From NCBI RefSeq assembly GCF_913775425.1, contig NZ_CAJYIS010000050.1, forward strand, positions 1 to 51,756: 51,756 nt of DNA, in the 5' to 3' direction. Below the pieces are notes generated by a model. The model saw only the letters and a list, made by a program, of their open reading frames with translations, was not told where the DNA came from and made no database searches. The translations under genes were made by a program, and so were the position numbers. Below, one piece after another: positions 28,480 to 39,400 of this stretch (position 1 is its first letter; each line of letters opens with the position of its first letter). The stretch comes from an uncultured Enterococcus sp. (lineage in GTDB: Bacteria > Bacillota > Bacilli > Lactobacillales > Enterococcaceae).

Positions 28480-30642
28480 TTAATTCACCTTCTTTTCTAA
28501 AACTTTCGCTAAACGAGTTAATGCTGTGATCACGATTAAGTAGATCATCGCGATAATAAAGTAGACAGACGTACTTTGGAGCGTACTTGCTACAATGATT
28601 TTTCCAGTTTGTAACAACTCGACCACACCGATAGCGGAAATGATCGTTGTATCTTTTAAGGTAATGACGAATTGGTTAACAAACGAAGGCACCATGATGC
28701 GTACCGCTTGCGGTAAAATGATTTTTTGCATCGTTCGGTTGTAAGATAATCCAAGACTACGTGATGCTTCCATCTGTCCTTTTGGTACAGCGTTGATTCC
28801 GCCACGAACGATTTCAGCGATATAAGCACTGGCGTTTAGCGTCAAGGTGATGACCCCAGCAACAAAGTCTGGAATGGTAATGCCGATCGCTCCTGATAAA
28901 CCAAAGAAGATAAAGAATGCCAATACCATCATTGGAATCCCGCGAATAATATCCACGTAGATTGACGCGATGATGCGTAGTGCTTTGATTGGTGCGACAC
29001 TCATTAAGCCAAAGATGACGCCGACTAAAATCGCGAGCGCAAAGGAAATCAAGGCAAGAAGCATTGTTTTGCCTAAACCGGCAAGCAATTGTTTATAGTT
29101 GTTTTTTAAGATTCCCCATAAAGAAGAATTATCTTTAGTCGATTCTTGTTTGACTGGTTCGCCATCTGCGATATACGTTGCAATAATCTTGTCATATTCA
29201 CCTGATTGTTTCATTTGTGCTAAAGCTTCGTTGAACATTTCAAGTAATTCTTGGTTTTGCCCTTTTTTCACAGCGAAGGCATATTCCCCGCCACTTTCAC
29301 GTGCAATCGGTGTAGCAAGTTCTTGACCTTGAGAGATCGCATAGCCGATTACTGGATAGTCGTCCATGATGGCGTCGACTGCGCCGACCTTGACTGCTTC
29401 GTATAATTGATCTGCTGCATCATAACTTTTGATCGTGTAGCCATATTTATCTTTATTGGCTTCTAAAAAGTCCGCACTTTCGGTCCCAACTTTTACCCCG
29501 ACCTTTTTGCCTTTTAAGTCTTCATAAGAGTTGATGTCTTTATTGCCTTTTTTGACTGCGATTTGGATACCGCTTTGGAAATAAGGAGTGGAAAAGTCGA
29601 ATTCTTTTTTCCGTTCGTCTGTCACAGTCATACCGGCGATCATGCCGTCAGCTTGTTGCCCTTGTAAGGCTTGAACTGCTGCTGAGAAGCCGATGAAGTT
29701 AAAGTCGATCGTGAAACCTTGTAATTCTGCCGCTTTTTTCATCAAATCGACATCGATCCCCACATATTCATTGTCTTCGTTTTTGAATTCAAATGGGGCA
29801 AAAGCAGAGTCGCTTGCAATGATGTATTTCTCTTTTAGCGGTGTGATTTTTTTCATTTCTGTTTGTGATGTTGCCGTTTCGCTAGTTGTTTTGATATACG
29901 TTTGAACGATTTCGTCATATTGGCCTGATTCTTTTAATTTTTTAAGACCGGCGTTGAATTTTTGGATCAGTTCGGCATTTTCGCCTTTTTTGACTGCAAA
30001 ACCGTAAGCATTTCCTTTTTCAGCTGTCCCAACGAGTTGCAAAGGTTCTCCCTTGTTGATGGCGTATCCTAAAACAGGATAATCATCGAAAATTGCTTGC
30101 ACCGTTCCATTTTTGATGGCACCGTATACGCCAGTAGCATCGTCATAGGTTTTGATCGTATAGCCATATTTATCCTTGTTTGCTTCTAAAAATGTTGCAC
30201 TTTCAGTTCCAACTTTAGCACCGACAACTTTTCCTTTTAAGTCTTCATAGGATTTGATTGAGTTATCGCCAGTTTTAACAGCCATTTGGATGCCGCTATC
30301 AAAATAAGGATCAGAAAAGTCAAAACTTTTTTTCCGCTCATCTGTAATACTCATTCCTGCGATCATACCATCTAGTTGTCCAGATTGGACTCCTTGGATC
30401 GATGAATCAAATCCCAGTGGACGCAAATTGATGGCGAATCCTTGATCTTTGGCGATCGCATTTAACAAATCAATATCGATCCCTACATAATTTTGATTGT
30501 CATCTTGAAATTCAAACGGAGCAAATGTGATGTCAGTTCCGATTTGATAAGTCGTTTCTTCTGCTTTTACGCTACGTGCCGTAAACAACCCTAACGTCGC
30601 CACGATGGAAAGTAGTGATAAATAAAAAAGCTTTCGTTTCAT
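28480..30642 (-). CDS. glnP: Glutamine/polar amino acid ABC transporter: two substrate-binding domains fused to the permease (GlnP type)
   Basis: Encodes 720 residues from the ATG at 30642 ([10 protein letters not shown]), ten bases after GGAGG. Signal peptide to about residue 28 (KAEE). Two tandem SBP_bac_3 domains follow (about 30-260 and 270-490), each with [20 protein letters not shown] and DGMIAGM(S/T)(I/V)TDERKK. The last ~220 residues are a multi-pass permease with [21 protein letters not shown]. The layout is that of Lactococcus GlnPQ, in which SBD1 and SBD2 differ in affinity for Gln, Asn and Glu. Binding preference cannot be read by eye. Confidence 0.94.
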   Translation of the reverse strand: MKRKLFYLSLLSIVATLGLFTARSVKAEETTYQIGTDITFAPFEFQDDNQNYVGIDIDLLNAIAKDQGFAINLRPLGFDSSIQGVQSGQLDGMIAGMSITDERKKSFDFSDPYFDSGIQMAVKTGDNSIKSYEDLKGKVVGAKVGTESATFLEANKDKYGYTIKTYDDATGVYGAIKNGTVQAIFDDYPVLGYAINKGEPLQLVGTAEKGNAYGFAVKKGENAELIQKFNAGLKKLKESGQYDEIVQTYIKTTSETATSQTEMKKITPLKEKYIIASDSAFAPFEFKNEDNEYVGIDVDLMKKAAELQGFTIDFNFIGFSAAVQALQGQQADGMIAGMTVTDERKKEFDFSTPYFQSGIQIAVKKGNKDINSYEDLKGKKVGVKVGTESADFLEANKDKYGYTIKSYDAADQLYEAVKVGAVDAIMDDYPVIGYAISQGQELATPIARESGGEYAFAVKKGQNQELLEMFNEALAQMKQSGEYDKIIATYIADGEPVKQESTKDNSSLWGILKNNYKQLLAGLGKTMLLALISFALAILVGVIFGLMSVAPIKALRIIASIYVDIIRGIPMMVLAFFIFFGLSGAIGITIPDFVAGVITLTLNASAYIAEIVRGGINAVPKGQMEASRSLGLSYNRTMQKIILPQAVRIMVPSFVNQFVITLKDTTIISAIGVVELLQTGKIIVASTLQSTSVYFIIAMIYLIVITALTRLAKVLEKKVN

Positions 30643-30709
30643 GTAATGATTTCCTCCATTTCTTCTCATAAAAACTTAGTCGATTCGATTTGAATTGACG
30701 ATTAGCAAG

Positions 30710-30718
30710 AGTATAACA
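30710..30718 (-). promoter_or_regulatory. Probable extended -10 promoter of glnPQ
   Basis: On the minus strand, TGTTATACT at 30718-30710, about 68 bases before the glnP start. No strong -35. Confidence 0.5.
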
Positions 30719-30826
30719 AGAAAAAAGAAAAAAATAAACTGAATGCTTACATGAAATGTTAGGAAAACTTACATGAAAAGTTTAAGAGATAAACTTCCAT
30801 CCTTATGAAACAAGTCACAAGAATAG

Positions 30827-30840
30827 CGAAAATATGTTCG
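30827..30840 (+). promoter_or_regulatory. LexA (DinR) box of uvrBA
   Basis: CGAAAATATGTTCG differs at one base from the perfect Gram-positive SOS box CGAACATATGTTCG. It lies just upstream of an extended -10 TGATAAAAT (30844-30852). LexA binding here would repress uvrBA until DNA damage. Confidence 0.75.
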
Positions 30841-30890
30841 CTATGATAAAATATAAGAACGAAAACGAACAATTGAAATGAGGCTTGAGG

Positions 30891-32879
30891 ATGATTGAAC
30901 GAAATGATTCGATTCCTTTTGATCTAGTTTCTGCGTACCAACCGGCCGGTGATCAACCGGAGGCCATCCGCCAACTAGTCGAAGGAGTTCAAAAGAAAGA
31001 AAAAGCACAAATACTACTAGGAGCAACGGGAACGGGGAAAACCTACACGATCTCAAATGTGATCCAACAGGTCAATAAACCGACTTTGATCATTGCGCAC
31101 AATAAAACACTAGCTGGTCAATTATATGGTGAGTTTAAAGAATTTTTCCCCAATAACGCAGTGGAATATTTTGTGAGTTATTATGATTATTATCAGCCAG
31201 AAGCTTACGTTCCCTCAAGCGACACATATATCGAAAAGGACTCAAGTGTCAATGATGAAATCGATAAATTACGTCATTCGGCAACGAGTTCGCTTTTAGA
31301 GCGCAATGACGTGGTAGTGGTGGCTTCAGTTTCTTGTATTTTTGGTTTAGGTTCTCCTATGGAATATCAAAAGCAAGTTGTCTCGATTCGCGAAGGAATG
31401 GAGATTTCACGCGAAGAAGTGTTGCGTCGTCTGATTGATATCCAATTTGAACGCAATGATATTGATTTTCAGCGGGGACGATTTCGCGTGAGAGGCGATG
31501 TTATCGAAGTCTTTCCAGCTTCACGCGATGAACGTGCGTTGCGGATTGAATTTTTTGGCGATGAAGTCGATCGGATTCGTGAAGTCGATGCCTTGACAGG
31601 TGAAGTCCACAACGATATAGAGCATGTCTCGATTTTTCCGGCAACGCACTTTTTGACCGATGAGAATCATATGGAAACCGCGATCGCTTCCATTCAAGCC
31701 GAACTTGAATGGCGTCTAAAGATTTTACGAGAAAATGAGCAGTTACTAGAAGCACAACGTTTAGAACAACGCACTAATTATGATATCGAGATGTTACGTG
31801 AAATGGGGTATACTTCAGGAATCGAGAATTATTCGCGACATATGGATGGACGTAAAGAAGGAGAACCACCTTATACGTTGATTGATTTTTTCCCTGAAGA
31901 TTTTTTGATGGTGATCGATGAATCACATGTTACGATGCCGCAAATTAGAGGCATGTACAATGGAGATCGCGCACGTAAGCAAATGTTAGTAGACTATGGA
32001 TTTCGTTTGCCATCAGCTTTAGATAATCGTCCTTTACGATTGGAAGAATTTGAAGCGCATGTCAATCAAATCATCTATGTTTCTGCCACTCCAGGACCAT
32101 ATGAATACGAGCAAACAGATCACGTCGTACAACAGATCATCCGACCAACTGGACTCTTGGATCCAATCATCGATGTGCGTCCTATCATGGGGCAAATCGA
32201 TGATCTGGTAGGAGAGATCAACGAGCGTGCAGAAAAAGACGAGCGTGTCTTCATTACGACGTTGACGAAAAAAATGGCAGAAGATTTGACAGATTATTTC
32301 AAAGAGCTTGGTATCAAAGTGAAGTACTTGCATAGTGATATCAAAACACTTGAGCGAACTGAAATCATTCGTGACTTACGCTTAGGCGTATTTGATGTAT
32401 TGATTGGAATCAACTTACTACGAGAAGGGATCGATGTGCCAGAAGTTTCTCTAGTTGCGATCTTAGATGCCGATAAAGAAGGATTCTTACGTAGCGAACG
32501 CTCATTGATTCAAACGATTGGGCGCGCGGCACGAAATTCCAATGGGAAAGTGATCATGTATGCAGATAAAATGACCGATTCCATGAATAAAGCGATCGAA
32601 GAAACGGCTAGAAGACGTTCGATCCAAGAGGCGTATAATGAAAAACATGGAATCACACCGATTACCATCAAAAAAGAGATCCGTGATCTGATCCGCATCT
32701 CTAAGGTCGCAGAAACTGCAGAAGCTTATGACGTGCAGTCGATTACCGAACTCTCAAAAGAGGAAAAAGAACAATTACTATTGAAGTTAGAAAAAGAAAT
32801 GCGCGATGCGGCTAAAGCATTAGATTTTGAAACAGCTGCTACACTACGCGATACCATTTTAGAATTAAAAGCAGAATAA
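30891..32879 (+). CDS. uvrB: Excinuclease ABC subunit UvrB
   Basis: Encodes 662 residues from ATG 30891, seven bases after GAGG; a TTG at 30885 is too close to that site. Walker A GATGTGKT, the beta-hairpin region [19 protein letters not shown], and [12 protein letters not shown] as motif VI. The C-terminal UVR motif ([21 protein letters not shown]) binds UvrC. It is the damage-verifying helicase-like subunit of nucleotide excision repair. The uvrA start lies 17 bases after its stop. Confidence 0.98.
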   Translation: MIERNDSIPFDLVSAYQPAGDQPEAIRQLVEGVQKKEKAQILLGATGTGKTYTISNVIQQVNKPTLIIAHNKTLAGQLYGEFKEFFPNNAVEYFVSYYDYYQPEAYVPSSDTYIEKDSSVNDEIDKLRHSATSSLLERNDVVVVASVSCIFGLGSPMEYQKQVVSIREGMEISREEVLRRLIDIQFERNDIDFQRGRFRVRGDVIEVFPASRDERALRIEFFGDEVDRIREVDALTGEVHNDIEHVSIFPATHFLTDENHMETAIASIQAELEWRLKILRENEQLLEAQRLEQRTNYDIEMLREMGYTSGIENYSRHMDGRKEGEPPYTLIDFFPEDFLMVIDESHVTMPQIRGMYNGDRARKQMLVDYGFRLPSALDNRPLRLEEFEAHVNQIIYVSATPGPYEYEQTDHVVQQIIRPTGLLDPIIDVRPIMGQIDDLVGEINERAEKDERVFITTLTKKMAEDLTDYFKELGIKVKYLHSDIKTLERTEIIRDLRLGVFDVLIGINLLREGIDVPEVSLVAILDADKEGFLRSERSLIQTIGRAARNSNGKVIMYADKMTDSMNKAIEETARRRSIQEAYNEKHGITPITIKKEIRDLIRISKVAETAEAYDVQSITELSKEEKEQLLLKLEKEMRDAAKALDFETAATLRDTILELKAE

Positions 32880-32895
32880 TATAGGGGGCTTATTT

Positions 32896-35715
32896 GTGGC
32901 AAATGATAAAATAGTGATTCATGGTGCACGAGCACATAATCTAAAAAATATTGATGTGACCATTCCGCGTGACAAGATGGTCGTAGTGACCGGACTTTCT
33001 GGTTCTGGGAAAAGCTCGCTTGCCTTTGATACGCTTTATGCAGAAGGACAACGTCGTTACGTTGAGAGTCTTTCTGCTTATGCACGGCAATTTTTAGGTC
33101 AAATGGATAAACCGGACGTCGACAGTATCGATGGCTTGAGCCCAGCGATTTCGATCGATCAAAAGACTACGAGTAAAAATCCGCGTTCAACCGTTGGGAC
33201 AGTCACTGAAATCAATGACTACCTAAGATTGCTTTATGCACGTGTAGGTCATCCGATTTGTCCAAACGATCATGTAGAGATTACCAGTCAATCAGTAGAG
33301 CAGATGGTCGATCAAGTATTGGCGCTACCTGAGCGTACAAAAATCCAATTATTAGCACCCGTTGTACATGAAAAAAAAGGACAACACAAAAAAGTGTTTG
33401 AAATGATCCAACGAGAAGGTTATGTTCGCGTACGGGTAAATGGAGAAACCTATGACATCACAGAAGTTCCGGAATTACCTAAAACGAAAAAACATTCGAT
33501 TGCGATCGTTGTCGATCGTATCGTAATCAAAGACGGAATTCGTTCACGTTTATTTGATTCATTTGAAGCGGCGTTACGTTTAGCAGATGGCTATGCGGTT
33601 GTTGATGTGAACGGCGAGGAAGAGTTATTGTTTAGTGAACATTATTCTTGTCCTTATTGTGGGTTTACAGTCGGTGAATTGGAACCGCGTTTATTTTCAT
33701 TCAATGCACCATTTGGGGCTTGTCCTGAATGTGATGGGTTAGGGATGAAATTAGAAGTCGATTTAGATTTAGTCGTACCTGATACAACCAAAACGTTGCG
33801 TGAAGGCGCTCTGGTGCCTTGGAATCCAATCAGTTCACAATATTATCCGCAATTGTTGGAACAAGCGTGCTATGCTTTTTCAATCGATATGGATACGCCT
33901 TTTGAACAATTAAGTCAACAAGAACAAAACATCATTTTGTATGGTTCTGGTGAAGAAGCGTTCCATTTCCATTACGAAAATGATTTTGGTGGTGTCCGTG
34001 ATGTCGATATCGCGTTTGAAGGTGTGATGAGCAATATCAAACGACGTTATCACGAAACCAATAGTGATTTTACGCGAGAACAGATGAAATTGTATATGAC
34101 AGAATTGCCTTGTAACGTCTGCCATGGTTATCGTTTGAACCGTCAGGCGTTATCCGTTAAAGTCGGAGGGGAACATATCGGTCAAGTGAGTGAAAAGGCG
34201 ATCACCGAGGCGTTACATTTTGTTGATCAGCTAATCTTGTCTGAAAAAGAACAAACGATTGCACAACCGATCGTAAAAGAAATCAATGATCGGTTAAGCT
34301 TTTTACGTAATGTAGGACTTGATTATTTAACGTTAAGCCGTGCAGCCGGAACGCTTTCTGGAGGCGAAGCACAACGGATCCGCTTGGCTACACAAATTGG
34401 ATCAAATCTATCTGGTGTCTTGTATATTTTAGATGAGCCTTCGATTGGATTGCATCAGCGTGATAACGATCGTTTATTAGATTCGCTTCGAAAAATGCGC
34501 GATCTTGGAAATACACTAATTATTGTAGAACACGACGAAGACACGATGCGCGCTGCGGATTATTTGATCGATGTAGGTCCAGGAGCAGGTGCTGCTGGTG
34601 GTCAAATCGTCGCACAAGGAACACCAAAACAAGTGGAAAAAAATAAAGCATCGCTTACTGGACAATATTTATCTGGTAAACGAAAAATCCCAGTACCTGA
34701 GACGAGAAGACAAGGAAATGGTCAGGCGATCGAAGTGCTTGGGGCTTCAGAAAATAACTTAAAAAATATTGATGTAGCTTTTCCCCTAGGTGAATTCGTT
34801 GCGGTCACAGGTGTTTCTGGTTCAGGAAAATCGACTTTGGTCAATGAGATCTTGAAAAAAGCCTTAGCGCAAAAAATCAATCGAAACAGCGCAAAGCCTG
34901 GAAAATATCGCTCGATTACAGGATATGAAGCTATTGAGAAAATCATTGATATCGATCAAAGTCCAATCGGTCGTACACCACGAAGTAACCCTGCGACCTA
35001 CACGAGTGTTTTTGATGATATCCGTGATCTGTTTGCAAAAACCAATGAAGCAAAGGTCCGGGGATATAAAAAAGGGCGCTTTAGTTTCAACGTCAAAGGC
35101 GGTCGTTGTGAAGCTTGTCGTGGAGATGGAATTATCAAAATTGAAATGCATTTCTTACCCGATGTCTATGTACCGTGTGAAGTATGCCATGGGAAACGGT
35201 ACAATTCGGAAACACTTGAAGTTCACTATAAAGGAAAAAATATTGCCGATATCTTAGATATGACGGTTGAAGATGCGGTCGAATTTTTCCAATCGATTCC
35301 AAAGATCAATCGGAAACTGCAAACGATCGTAGATGTCGGTCTAGGATATATCACATTAGGTCAACCTGCTACCACATTATCTGGTGGTGAAGCCCAACGG
35401 ATGAAGCTCGCAAGTGAGTTACACAAGATATCAAATGGAAAAAGTTTTTACATCTTAGATGAGCCCACAACTGGACTACATTCAGAAGATATTGCCCGTT
35501 TGTTAAAGGTTTTGGATCGCTTAGTTGAAAAAGGCAATACGGTGTTAGTAATTGAACACAATCTTGATGTGATCAAGTCTGCGGATCATTTGATCGACCT
35601 TGGACCAGAAGGCGGTGCCGGTGGGGGCACGATTCTAGCGACTGGGACACCTGAGGCACTCGCACAAGTAGAAGAAAGTTATACTGGAAAGTATTTGAAG
35701 ACAGTATTGTCTTAA
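32896..35715 (+). CDS. uvrA: Excinuclease ABC subunit UvrA
   Basis: Encodes 939 residues from GTG 32896 ([18 protein letters not shown]), with AGGGGG seven bases upstream. Two ABC ATPase modules: Walker [10 protein letters not shown] and GVSGSGKST, signatures LSGGEAQRI and LSGGEAQRM. Zinc modules [10 protein letters not shown]...CPECDGLG and CEACRGDG...[12 protein letters not shown]. It locates bulky lesions and loads UvrB. A strong terminator follows. Confidence 0.98.
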   Translation: MANDKIVIHGARAHNLKNIDVTIPRDKMVVVTGLSGSGKSSLAFDTLYAEGQRRYVESLSAYARQFLGQMDKPDVDSIDGLSPAISIDQKTTSKNPRSTVGTVTEINDYLRLLYARVGHPICPNDHVEITSQSVEQMVDQVLALPERTKIQLLAPVVHEKKGQHKKVFEMIQREGYVRVRVNGETYDITEVPELPKTKKHSIAIVVDRIVIKDGIRSRLFDSFEAALRLADGYAVVDVNGEEELLFSEHYSCPYCGFTVGELEPRLFSFNAPFGACPECDGLGMKLEVDLDLVVPDTTKTLREGALVPWNPISSQYYPQLLEQACYAFSIDMDTPFEQLSQQEQNIILYGSGEEAFHFHYENDFGGVRDVDIAFEGVMSNIKRRYHETNSDFTREQMKLYMTELPCNVCHGYRLNRQALSVKVGGEHIGQVSEKAITEALHFVDQLILSEKEQTIAQPIVKEINDRLSFLRNVGLDYLTLSRAAGTLSGGEAQRIRLATQIGSNLSGVLYILDEPSIGLHQRDNDRLLDSLRKMRDLGNTLIIVEHDEDTMRAADYLIDVGPGAGAAGGQIVAQGTPKQVEKNKASLTGQYLSGKRKIPVPETRRQGNGQAIEVLGASENNLKNIDVAFPLGEFVAVTGVSGSGKSTLVNEILKKALAQKINRNSAKPGKYRSITGYEAIEKIIDIDQSPIGRTPRSNPATYTSVFDDIRDLFAKTNEAKVRGYKKGRFSFNVKGGRCEACRGDGIIKIEMHFLPDVYVPCEVCHGKRYNSETLEVHYKGKNIADILDMTVEDAVEFFQSIPKINRKLQTIVDVGLGYITLGQPATTLSGGEAQRMKLASELHKISNGKSFYILDEPTTGLHSEDIARLLKVLDRLVEKGNTVLVIEHNLDVIKSADHLIDLGPEGGAGGGTILATGTPEALAQVEESYTGKYLKTVLS

Positions 35716-35752
35716 AAAAAAGTAAAGGCGAAACTCGTCTTTACTTTTTTTT
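35714..35752 (+). terminator. Terminator of uvrBA
   Basis: Stem AAAGTAAAGGCG with CGTCTTTACTTT (one G-U pair), preceded by As and followed by a long T-tract. Confidence 0.9.
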
Positions 35753-35762
35753 CGATAAAATG

Positions 35763-35791
35763 TAGTCATGATACGCCCGGGATGATATAAT
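35763..35791 (+). promoter_or_regulatory. Promoter of rapZ-yvcK-whiA
   Basis: TAGTCA (35763-35768), 17 bases, then extended consensus -10 TGATATAAT (-10 35786-35791). Confidence 0.75.
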
Positions 35792-35824
35792 TGTTTAGAT
35801 TATGAAAAAAGAGGGGGTAATACT

Positions 35825-36712
35825 ATGGTAGATAATTTAGAATTAGTCATTATTACAGGGATGAGCGGAGCTGGAAAAACGGTGGCTGTTCAAAGTTTCG
35901 AGGACATGGGCTATTTTTGTATTGATAATATGCCGCCATCATTGATTCCAAAATTTTGGGAATTGATCAAAGAATCTGGCAAAATCTCAAAAATCGCATT
36001 GGTCGTCGATATGCGTTCACGCTCGTTCTTTGAAGAGATCCAAAGTATGTTGATTGAAATCGAGAATACCAATTTTATCAATACACGTATTTTATTTTTA
36101 GAAGCGTCAGATGCCGAATTGGTTTCTCGCTATAAAGAAACCCGTAGAGCTCATCCATTGGCAATGGATGGTTTGGTCACAGAAGGCATCAAGAAAGAAC
36201 GTCACTTATTAGAAGAATTTAAAGCGCAAGCATCGGTTGTTGTCGATACAACAGAATTGACTCCACGTCAATTAAGAGAGCGAATCAATGCCGAGTTTCG
36301 GACGAGCGATACTACACCGGGATTTCGTATCGAGATGTTGTCATTTGGATTTAAGTATGGATTGCCAATCGATGCAGATATCGTGATGGACGTGCGTTTT
36401 CTACCAAATCCACATTATATCCAAGAATTGCGTCCATTAACGGGACTCGATCAACCTGTTTACGACTACGTGATGTCTTTTGATGAAACGGAAGCTTTTT
36501 ACCAACAGTTTAGTCAATTGCTACTTAGCGTGATGCCAGGTTATATCAAAGAAGGCAAAAGCAGTCTAACGATTGCGATTGGATGCACGGGTGGACAACA
36601 CCGTTCAGTGGCATTGACAAAACGAATCGGAGACTTGTTGAAGCAAGAGTATCTCGTACACACCACACATCGAGATAAAGATAAACGTAAAGAAACGGTC
36701 AATCGTTCATGA
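35825..36712 (+). CDS. rapZ: RapZ-family nucleotide-binding protein (YvcJ)
   Basis: Encodes 295 residues. Walker A GMSGAGKT near the start. The conserved C-terminal domain contains [35 protein letters not shown] and [13 protein letters not shown]. In E. coli RapZ directs decay of the GlmZ small RNA; in Firmicutes the homologue (YvcJ) is a nucleotide-binding protein linked to yvcK and whiA, with a less clear role. GAGGGGG precedes the ATG. Overlaps yvcK by four bases. Confidence 0.95.
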   Translation: MVDNLELVIITGMSGAGKTVAVQSFEDMGYFCIDNMPPSLIPKFWELIKESGKISKIALVVDMRSRSFFEEIQSMLIEIENTNFINTRILFLEASDAELVSRYKETRRAHPLAMDGLVTEGIKKERHLLEEFKAQASVVVDTTELTPRQLRERINAEFRTSDTTPGFRIEMLSFGFKYGLPIDADIVMDVRFLPNPHYIQELRPLTGLDQPVYDYVMSFDETEAFYQQFSQLLLSVMPGYIKEGKSSLTIAIGCTGGQHRSVALTKRIGDLLKQEYLVHTTHRDKDKRKETVNRS

Positions 36713-37713
36713 GCTTAAAGACTTACCGTATCCATAAACCAAAAGTGGTGGTGTTAGGTGGCGGAACGGGATTGCCGGTGATCTTAAAAAGCTTACGCAA
36801 TCAAGGAGTAGACATTACAGCAGTCGTGACGGTCGCAGATGATGGAGGGAGTAGTGGGGTGATTCGTGATTCGATCACAATGGCCCCGCCAGGAGATTTA
36901 CGGAATGTATTGGTCTCGCTATCGGATATGCCAAGACTTTATGAGGATATTTTTCAGTATCGTTTTAAATCAGAAGATCATTTTTTAGCCAATCATGCGT
37001 TAGGAAATTTGATTATTGCGGCTATTTCTGAAATGCGTGGGAGTACATATGACGCGGTACAATTATTATCTAAAATGATGCATGTCGACGGTCGCGTCTT
37101 TCCATCTTCTGATGAACCTTTGATTTTACATGCAGTGTTTAAAGATGGAACGGCGGCTGTAGGAGAATCGAATATTGCTAAACAGCGAAAAACGATTGAT
37201 CGTGTTTTTGTGCAAAATCAACACAATCAAAGTGAGCCAAAAGCGGCACGTAAAGTGATTTCTTCAATTTTAGAGGCAGATATGGTGGTATTAGGGCCGG
37301 GTAGTTTATTTACCAGTATTTTACCAAATCTAATGATTGCTGAAATCGGCCAAGCGTTATTAGAAACAAAAGCAGAAACAGTCTATATTTGTAATATTAT
37401 GACGCAAAAAGGCGAAACCGAGTATTTTAGCGATGCCGATCATGTGCGTGTCTTGCATGAGCACTTGCGTCAACCTTTTATCGATACCGTCTTGGTCAAT
37501 ATTGAAAAAGTACCAGAAGATTATATGGACAATGAGCGTTACGATGAGTATTTAGTCCAAGTAAAACATGACTTTTCGGCTTTACGTGATGAAGGTTGTC
37601 GAGTAGTATCTACTGACTTTCTTGAATTGCGTGATGGTGGAGTGTTTCACGATGGCGAAAAAGTTGTACAAGAATTATTGCGCTTAGTGTATGAACGAAA
37701 ACGAAGACATTAA
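36709..37713 (+). CDS. yvcK: YvcK-family gluconeogenesis/morphogenesis factor
   Basis: Encodes 334 residues. Signature [17 protein letters not shown] at the start, [11 protein letters not shown] and [25 protein letters not shown], and [15 protein letters not shown] later, typical of the CofD-like fold that binds UDP-sugars. In B. subtilis it is needed for growth on gluconeogenic carbon sources and for cell shape. Its ATG overlaps the rapZ stop (ATGA), indicating translational coupling. Confidence 0.95.
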   Translation: MSLKTYRIHKPKVVVLGGGTGLPVILKSLRNQGVDITAVVTVADDGGSSGVIRDSITMAPPGDLRNVLVSLSDMPRLYEDIFQYRFKSEDHFLANHALGNLIIAAISEMRGSTYDAVQLLSKMMHVDGRVFPSSDEPLILHAVFKDGTAAVGESNIAKQRKTIDRVFVQNQHNQSEPKAARKVISSILEADMVVLGPGSLFTSILPNLMIAEIGQALLETKAETVYICNIMTQKGETEYFSDADHVRVLHEHLRQPFIDTVLVNIEKVPEDYMDNERYDEYLVQVKHDFSALRDEGCRVVSTDFLELRDGGVFHDGEKVVQELLRLVYERKRRH

Positions 37714-37741
37714 GGGCTAGTGTAGAAAGAAGGTGATCTGG

Positions 37742-38674
37742 ATGTCTTTTGCAGCCGAGGTCAAAAAAGAATTAACGGGTCTTGAAGTGCATCGCGAGCA
37801 TGCTAAAGCAGAACTTGCGGCGTTGATTCGGATGAATGGTTCTCTAAGTTTAGCCAACCATCAATTCATCTTAAATGTCCAAACAGAAAATGCGGCGATC
37901 GCTAGACGAATCTATTCGTTATTAAAAGATCATTATGATGTAAAAAGTGAGTTACTTGTACGTCGTAAAATGAAATTGAAAAAGAACAATGTGTATATCG
38001 TACGTCTAAAACAAGATACTCAACGGATTTTAACAGATTTAGACATTATGGATGGCATGATGTTTCACACGCATGTATCCGATGAGATCATGGGAAATAG
38101 TCAAAAAATGCGTTCGTATCTAAGAGGAGCATTTATGGCATCAGGCTCTGTGAACAATCCGGAAACGAGTCGATATCACTTAGAGATTTATTCACTTTAT
38201 GAAGAACATAATCAAGATATTTGCGAAATGTTGAATTTTTTTCAGTTGAATGCACGTACGCTTGAACGCCGTAATGGCTATATTTCTTATCTTAAAGGTG
38301 CCGAGCAAATCGCCGATTTTTTTGTGGTGATCGGGGCTACCAATTCGATGCTGAAATTTGAAGATGTACGGATTGTAAGAGATATGCGCAATTCGGTGAA
38401 TCGTTTAGTCAATTGTGAAACGGCCAATATGAATAAAACAATCGACGCAGCATCAAAACAATTGCAAAATATTGCGTTTATCGAGGATACGGTCGGACTC
38501 AGTGCATTGCCGGAAAAATTACAAGAAATTGCAGAATTACGTTTAGAAAATCCAGAAGTTAGTTTGAAAGAATTAGGAGAAATGATTCCATCAGGAGCGA
38601 TTTCTAAGTCGGGAATCAATCATCGGATTCGCAAAATCAATGAATTCGCTGAACGATTGCGCGAAGCAAAATAA
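37742..38674 (+). CDS. whiA: WhiA family DNA-binding protein
   Basis: Encodes 310 residues from ATG 37742 ([13 protein letters not shown]), eight bases after AAGG; the upstream GTG 37733 lies inside the ribosome site. N-terminal degenerate LAGLIDADG homing-endonuclease fold ([22 protein letters not shown]), then a C-terminal helix-turn-helix ([26 protein letters not shown]). In B. subtilis it influences division and chromosome segregation. Third gene of the conserved rapZ-yvcK-whiA cluster. Confidence 0.96.
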   Translation: MSFAAEVKKELTGLEVHREHAKAELAALIRMNGSLSLANHQFILNVQTENAAIARRIYSLLKDHYDVKSELLVRRKMKLKKNNVYIVRLKQDTQRILTDLDIMDGMMFHTHVSDEIMGNSQKMRSYLRGAFMASGSVNNPETSRYHLEIYSLYEEHNQDICEMLNFFQLNARTLERRNGYISYLKGAEQIADFFVVIGATNSMLKFEDVRIVRDMRNSVNRLVNCETANMNKTIDAASKQLQNIAFIEDTVGLSALPEKLQEIAELRLENPEVSLKELGEMIPSGAISKSGINHRIRKINEFAERLREAK

Positions 38675-38723
38675 AAAACCAAAAGCCTAGGTTAGTTCAA
38701 CACTTCGGCTTTTGGTTTTTTTT
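38673..38723. terminator. Bidirectional terminator between whiA and the DsbA-like gene
   Basis: AACCAAAAGCC with GGCTTTTGGTT, flanked by A-run and T-run, with a loop of about 20 bases. It serves both convergent transcripts. Confidence 0.85.
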
Positions 38724-38725
38724 AT

Positions 38726-39238
38726 TTAGCGTTCGACTAATGAAACTAAATCTTCATGGGTGATACTTTCATCAAAGATTTGATCCGCAAATAAAATCGT
38801 TGGAACAAATTTGATATTCGCGGCTTCGCTCTCAGCTGTGATCTCTTTGGCATACTCTTCATGATTATGACGTGTTAGGCCTAGTTTTTCTTCAGCAAAC
38901 GTTGCGACTTCTTCTAGAGATAGATCGCCCCATTGATCTTGTGTGTCAAAAATTTTCGCGATCTCCATCAATGCTGTTTTCGCATCATTTGTTGTCACGT
39001 ATTGATGCATCACATTTCCACGTTGTAAGGATTCTTTTTGTCGATCCGTCAGTTTGATCAGACGAGACAATTGATTGGCTTTTACCGCTTCATTTAAATA
39101 GTGCTCCGATTCTTGGAACCACTTTTTACAATAAGGGCAACGTAGATTCACAAACTCGATCATCACGCGTTCGTTGTCTCCGATTTTAATTCCATGTGTA
39201 GTATTTGTTGCCTCAGGTTTAATAACAGAAATATCCAT
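38726..39238 (-). CDS. DsbA-like thioredoxin-fold protein
   Basis: Encodes 170 residues from the ATG at 39238 (MDISVIKP), eight bases after AGGAGG; an ATG two codons earlier is too close to that site. Active site CPYC (Cys34, Cys37) in EFVNLRCPYCKKWF, and a cis-Pro loop FVPTILFADQ near the C-terminus. There is no signal peptide or membrane segment, so it is probably a cytoplasmic thiol-disulphide or FrnE/YjbH-like redox protein. It is convergent with whiA and divergent from the oxidoreductase gene. Confidence 0.85.
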   Translation of the reverse strand: MDISVIKPEATNTTHGIKIGDNERVMIEFVNLRCPYCKKWFQESEHYLNEAVKANQLSRLIKLTDRQKESLQRGNVMHQYVTTNDAKTALMEIAKIFDTQDQWGDLSLEEVATFAEEKLGLTRHNHEEYAKEITAESEAANIKFVPTILFADQIFDESITHEDLVSLVER

Positions 39239-39317
39239 TCTCATATCCTCCTTTAATGACTATCACTATTGTACCTAATTTTTACCAAAATGCCCACTAA
39301 TCAAGCAGTTTGATTTT

Positions 39318-39358
39318 TTGTGAAAAAGATAACTTTCATCTTTATAATTTTTTCACAA
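39318..39358 (+). promoter_or_regulatory. Interrupted Rex-like palindrome upstream of nifJ
   Basis: TTGTGAA (39318-39324) and TTCACAA (39352-39358) are exact Rex half-sites in inverted orientation but 27 bases apart instead of 4. The right half also forms an imperfect standard-spaced site with TTTATAA (39341-39347). A -10 TATACT follows at 39364-39369. Redox control by Rex is plausible but unproven. Confidence 0.4.
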
Positions 39359-39400
39359 TCTATTATACTAGAGAAGAAAATCAAGTAGAGGAGTGTCAGT

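Noticed and set aside
30858-30871. GAACGAAAACGAAC as a second LexA box
   Set aside because: It is a direct repeat of GAACG/CGAAC type and lacks the palindromic GTTCG half-site.
38726-39238. DsbA-like gene as a secreted disulphide oxidoreductase
   Set aside because: No signal peptide or transmembrane helix precedes the CPYC fold, so a cytoplasmic role is more likely.
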